Virus record (IMG/VR): IMGVR_UViG_3300026097_000104
Location: 1 to 23,847 of that record
Source: a virus
Reading direction: 5' to 3' (one strand)
Length of the DNA: 23,847 bases
The position numbers were made by a program, and so were the translations under genes. Of the stretch, positions 21,978-23,847 are shown piece after piece (within the stretch, counting starts at the first letter, position 1; each line of letters opens with the position of its first letter). The notes beneath the pieces were generated by a model, which did not search any database, had not been told where the DNA came from, and was given only the letters and a program-made list of their open reading frames with translations.

Positions 21978-23662
21978 TTTGCAATTACAGGATCGCCGTA
22001 TTTGTCATACCAGCTGTTTAACATACGCCAAGCGGTGCCATCTCGCATTTCATTCACTGTGAACTGTTGATATGCAAGATTGCACATCAAGTTGCGTATT
22101 TCGTCCATGCTAGGCATGTAAGGGTTGTCAATGTTTGCTAGATCTGTATTTGCCAGTGGTTGAGCAGCATTAGGACCCATTGTGAATACTGGTTTGCCAT
22201 ATATTAAACTTTCTACTGCAGCTATACTATTAAAAGTGACCATACAGTGTACATCTTTGCTGAGAGCCATTTCCATTGTATCAGTTTCTGTTCTTACGCT
22301 TCTCAGTTGTTTTTCTCTAATAATAATAGGACGATCTGTGCATTTTTTAATGTCATCAACAGTTATTCTTAGCCATTCTTCCAAATCCAAATTCCAATAC
22401 TTCATTGCTTTGTCGCTGGGCGGACAGATTAAAATACTGGTTCCTGGACGGTGCTTTGATAATCGTGTACCTGTTTTTAAAAACCTATCATCTGCACAAT
22501 TGGGATCCAATTTTCCGTAATATTGCATGGCATTTTTTGTGATCCTGTGATAGTGTTTGCGTTTGTCGTTACCAAAATATCCTGTGTCCACATAGTAGTA
22601 GTTTCTGCCTTCGCTACGTGCTTGGTGCATGAGCTTACGCTTGGTTATTCCTCTTAACACTATAGGCACACTCGGCGGTGTTTTATCCATTAGGTCCATT
22701 CTACCCACAACACCATCGGTGCCTATTACAAAATTTTCAAGAATTTTGTCATTTTTCACAGTTGTAGTTTCCTCTGAGTCGTCGCCGCCGTCTAGCACTG
22801 CCATAATCTTTGGGAGTCTTATATAATCTATCTGGCTAATAAAATCTTGAACAGAATGATCATGAAAAAGATTATGTGGATCTGTTCTTAGCAATACCAA
22901 TTTTTCCACTAGATCTTTAATACTAGTATTGGCAGTTATCATGTCTGGTGTAATCGACACAGGCCTTTTATCAGCTTGCATTAAATCTTTGTATCTATTC
23001 CACACAGCAGCGTAGTCGCAGTCTTTGTAATTGTCAAACCAAGGACCGCCCTCTGTCCAATGATACAGCTTGGGATAACCATCTCTTACTTCGCGATACC
23101 ATCCAACCAGCCAGTTGTATTCTGGACTGAGGTTTCCTATTTGTGTATCACGCAACCAAGTGAATCGGTGCAGTTCTTGACCAGTTGCAGTGTTTACAAA
23201 ATCAAGATCTACTTTACGATTATCTTTGTGTCCGGTGTTCCAGAGAATCATGCTTGACCAGTTCTTTCTTGGATAGGGCAATTGTGCTTTGCCGTCCATT
23301 TTGACGCCTTCGGGCGGTGAGTAATTGTGTTGCACAACTTGCACAGCTTTTCGTGGATTGTATTCTTCCATTAAATGAGCAACGTCGCAGTCAAAAACAA
23401 AGTCACAGTCTACAAAGATAGCAGGACCGTCGTAGTTGTTCAAATAGGGTACTAAAAATCTTGTAAACGTAAATTCAGTGCTTGCTAGGTCGTCTTCTGG
23501 TCTTGTGTACAGACCTTGCTTTCGCAATTCTTTTTGTTTGAGGTACACAATATTTACTGGTATGCTAGTGTTTTCCAAAATACTGTATCTACAAACATCT
23601 GCCGCGATCGGTTCACGACTGTCCCATCCAATATAGATTGTTAGAGTTTTTTGTTTACTCAT
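21974..23662 (-). CDS. Two-domain glycosyltransferase: GT-A fused to GT-B-like
   Basis: 562 aa with two glycosyltransferase domains. Residues 1 to about 285 are GT-A, GT8-like: TIYIGWDSREPIAADV, a region STEFTFTRFLVPYL, the D-x-D in AIFVDCDFVFDCDV (Asp85, Asp87), and WSSMILWN. Residues about 310-562 are GT-B-like of the capsule type: YVDTGYFGN, RPIIIREKQLR, HCMVTFNSIAAVESLIYGKP, and a closing block shared with the proteins at 21069 and 19083. A charged linker (DGGDDSEETTTVKND) joins them. Such a protein could add two sugars in sequence. ATGA overlaps at both ends place it in a coupled operon with a probable methyltransferase upstream and a GT-B-like gene downstream. Confidence 0.8.
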   Translation of the reverse strand: MSKQKTLTIYIGWDSREPIAADVCRYSILENTSIPVNIVYLKQKELRKQGLYTRPEDDLASTEFTFTRFLVPYLNNYDGPAIFVDCDFVFDCDVAHLMEEYNPRKAVQVVQHNYSPPEGVKMDGKAQLPYPRKNWSSMILWNTGHKDNRKVDLDFVNTATGQELHRFTWLRDTQIGNLSPEYNWLVGWYREVRDGYPKLYHWTEGGPWFDNYKDCDYAAVWNRYKDLMQADKRPVSITPDMITANTSIKDLVEKLVLLRTDPHNLFHDHSVQDFISQIDYIRLPKIMAVLDGGDDSEETTTVKNDKILENFVIGTDGVVGRMDLMDKTPPSVPIVLRGITKRKLMHQARSEGRNYYYVDTGYFGNDKRKHYHRITKNAMQYYGKLDPNCADDRFLKTGTRLSKHRPGTSILICPPSDKAMKYWNLDLEEWLRITVDDIKKCTDRPIIIREKQLRSVRTETDTMEMALSKDVHCMVTFNSIAAVESLIYGKPVFTMGPNAAQPLANTDLANIDNPYMPSMDEIRNLMCNLAYQQFTVNEMRDGTAWRMLNSWYDKYGDPVIAK

Positions 23663-23847
23663 AGTTTTCTAAAAACCAATCCTCTTTTTTTAACAAATTT
23701 TTTCTTTTGAGTGCTACAAGATCTGACTGCTTTGGTGTTTGCGGCACTGAAAGCATAGCCAATGTTTTGCATGGCATCAATCCAATACTGTTCTGGTTGA
23801 CAGTTCACATGATGATGTCCAGGATAACCAGGCGGTGCATAGGTCAT
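23659..23847 (-). CDS. C-terminal end of a probable SAM-dependent methyltransferase
   Basis: 62 residues up to the window edge. The frame begins with an ATG exactly at the edge, but the content is that of a C-terminus, so the gene almost surely continues outside. PPGYPGHHHVNCQPEQYWID followed by NIGYAF is the ending I associate with class I SAM methyltransferases found in phage glycan clusters; the SAM-binding part is not in the window. The tail is basic (KKKFVKKRG). The stop overlaps the fused glycosyltransferase start as ATGA. Confidence 0.45.
   Translation of the reverse strand: MTYAPPGYPGHHHVNCQPEQYWIDAMQNIGYAFSAANTKAVRSCSTQKKKFVKKRGLVFRKL

Noticed and set aside
1-23847. CRISPR arrays, tRNA genes, insertion sequences, integrase or attachment sites
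   Set aside because: Looked for by eye on both strands; no direct-repeat arrays, tRNA-like cloverleafs, transposase motifs or recombinase genes were seen.

Overview
The window looks like part of the genome of a lytic, tailed dsDNA phage of the broad T4-like (myovirus) type, probably marine. The evidence is tight packing, with most neighbours overlapping by 1-4 nt, and a T4-style replication set: a gp41/DnaB-type helicase, a gp61-type primase, a UvsW-type helicase and a possible gp62-like clamp-loader subunit. There are also T4/cyanophage-type late promoter octamers (NATAAATA), a virion structural protein, and several small conserved-unknown families that I recall from marine T4-like phages (from memory, not searched). 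No bacterial housekeeping genes, tRNA, rRNA, CRISPR array or insertion sequence is visible. The host cannot be read from the sequence.

Layout. (1) 1-1667 (+): the C-terminal part of a DnaE-type DNA polymerase III alpha subunit, cut by the window edge. (2) 1806-2837 (+): a radical SAM protein, convergent with (3) a minus-strand operon (8627 down to 2801) that runs structural protein, two tandem SGNH-like proteins, primase, helicase, second radical SAM protein, every junction being a 1-4 nt stop/start overlap. (4) 8657-9034 (+): a small conserved-unknown gene. (5) A minus-strand operon (13819 down to 9009): third radical SAM protein, UvsW-like helicase, an unknown, a gp62-like protein, a zinc-finger protein and a 187-residue miniature DnaE-like protein. 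(6) 13833-17662 (-): a AAA+ ATPase with a structured 3' UTR and strong terminator, a SWIM zinc-finger protein, two small Cys-containing proteins, a fourth and larger radical SAM protein, and a conserved-unknown gene. (7) 17783-18283 (-): a beta-rich acidic protein with its own terminator. (8) 18373-23847: a glycan-modification cluster with two GT-A-type glycosyltransferases, two GT-B-like (capsule-type) glycosyltransferases, one GT-A/GT-B fusion, a small beta-barrel-like protein and the end of a probable methyltransferase.

How it may work together. Replication seems to combine T4-type helicase/primase/loader parts with a bacterial DnaE-type polymerase, plus a second stripped-down DnaE-like protein that keeps the catalytic acidic residues. 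Four radical SAM enzymes, all with the auxiliary-cluster (twitch/SPASM-like) cysteines N-terminal to the radical SAM domain, lie scattered between replication genes. Expression signals fall in two classes. Three genes have sigma70-like promoters (TTGACC/T, 17 bp, TATTAT or TATACT) followed by good Shine-Dalgarno sequences. Another set (three radical SAM genes, a small peptide gene and one glycosyltransferase) lacks a Shine-Dalgarno and has a late-type octamer only 4-5 nt before the ATG, which predicts leaderless late mRNAs. The radical SAM genes are also visibly more AT-rich than the replication genes, suggesting mosaic origin.
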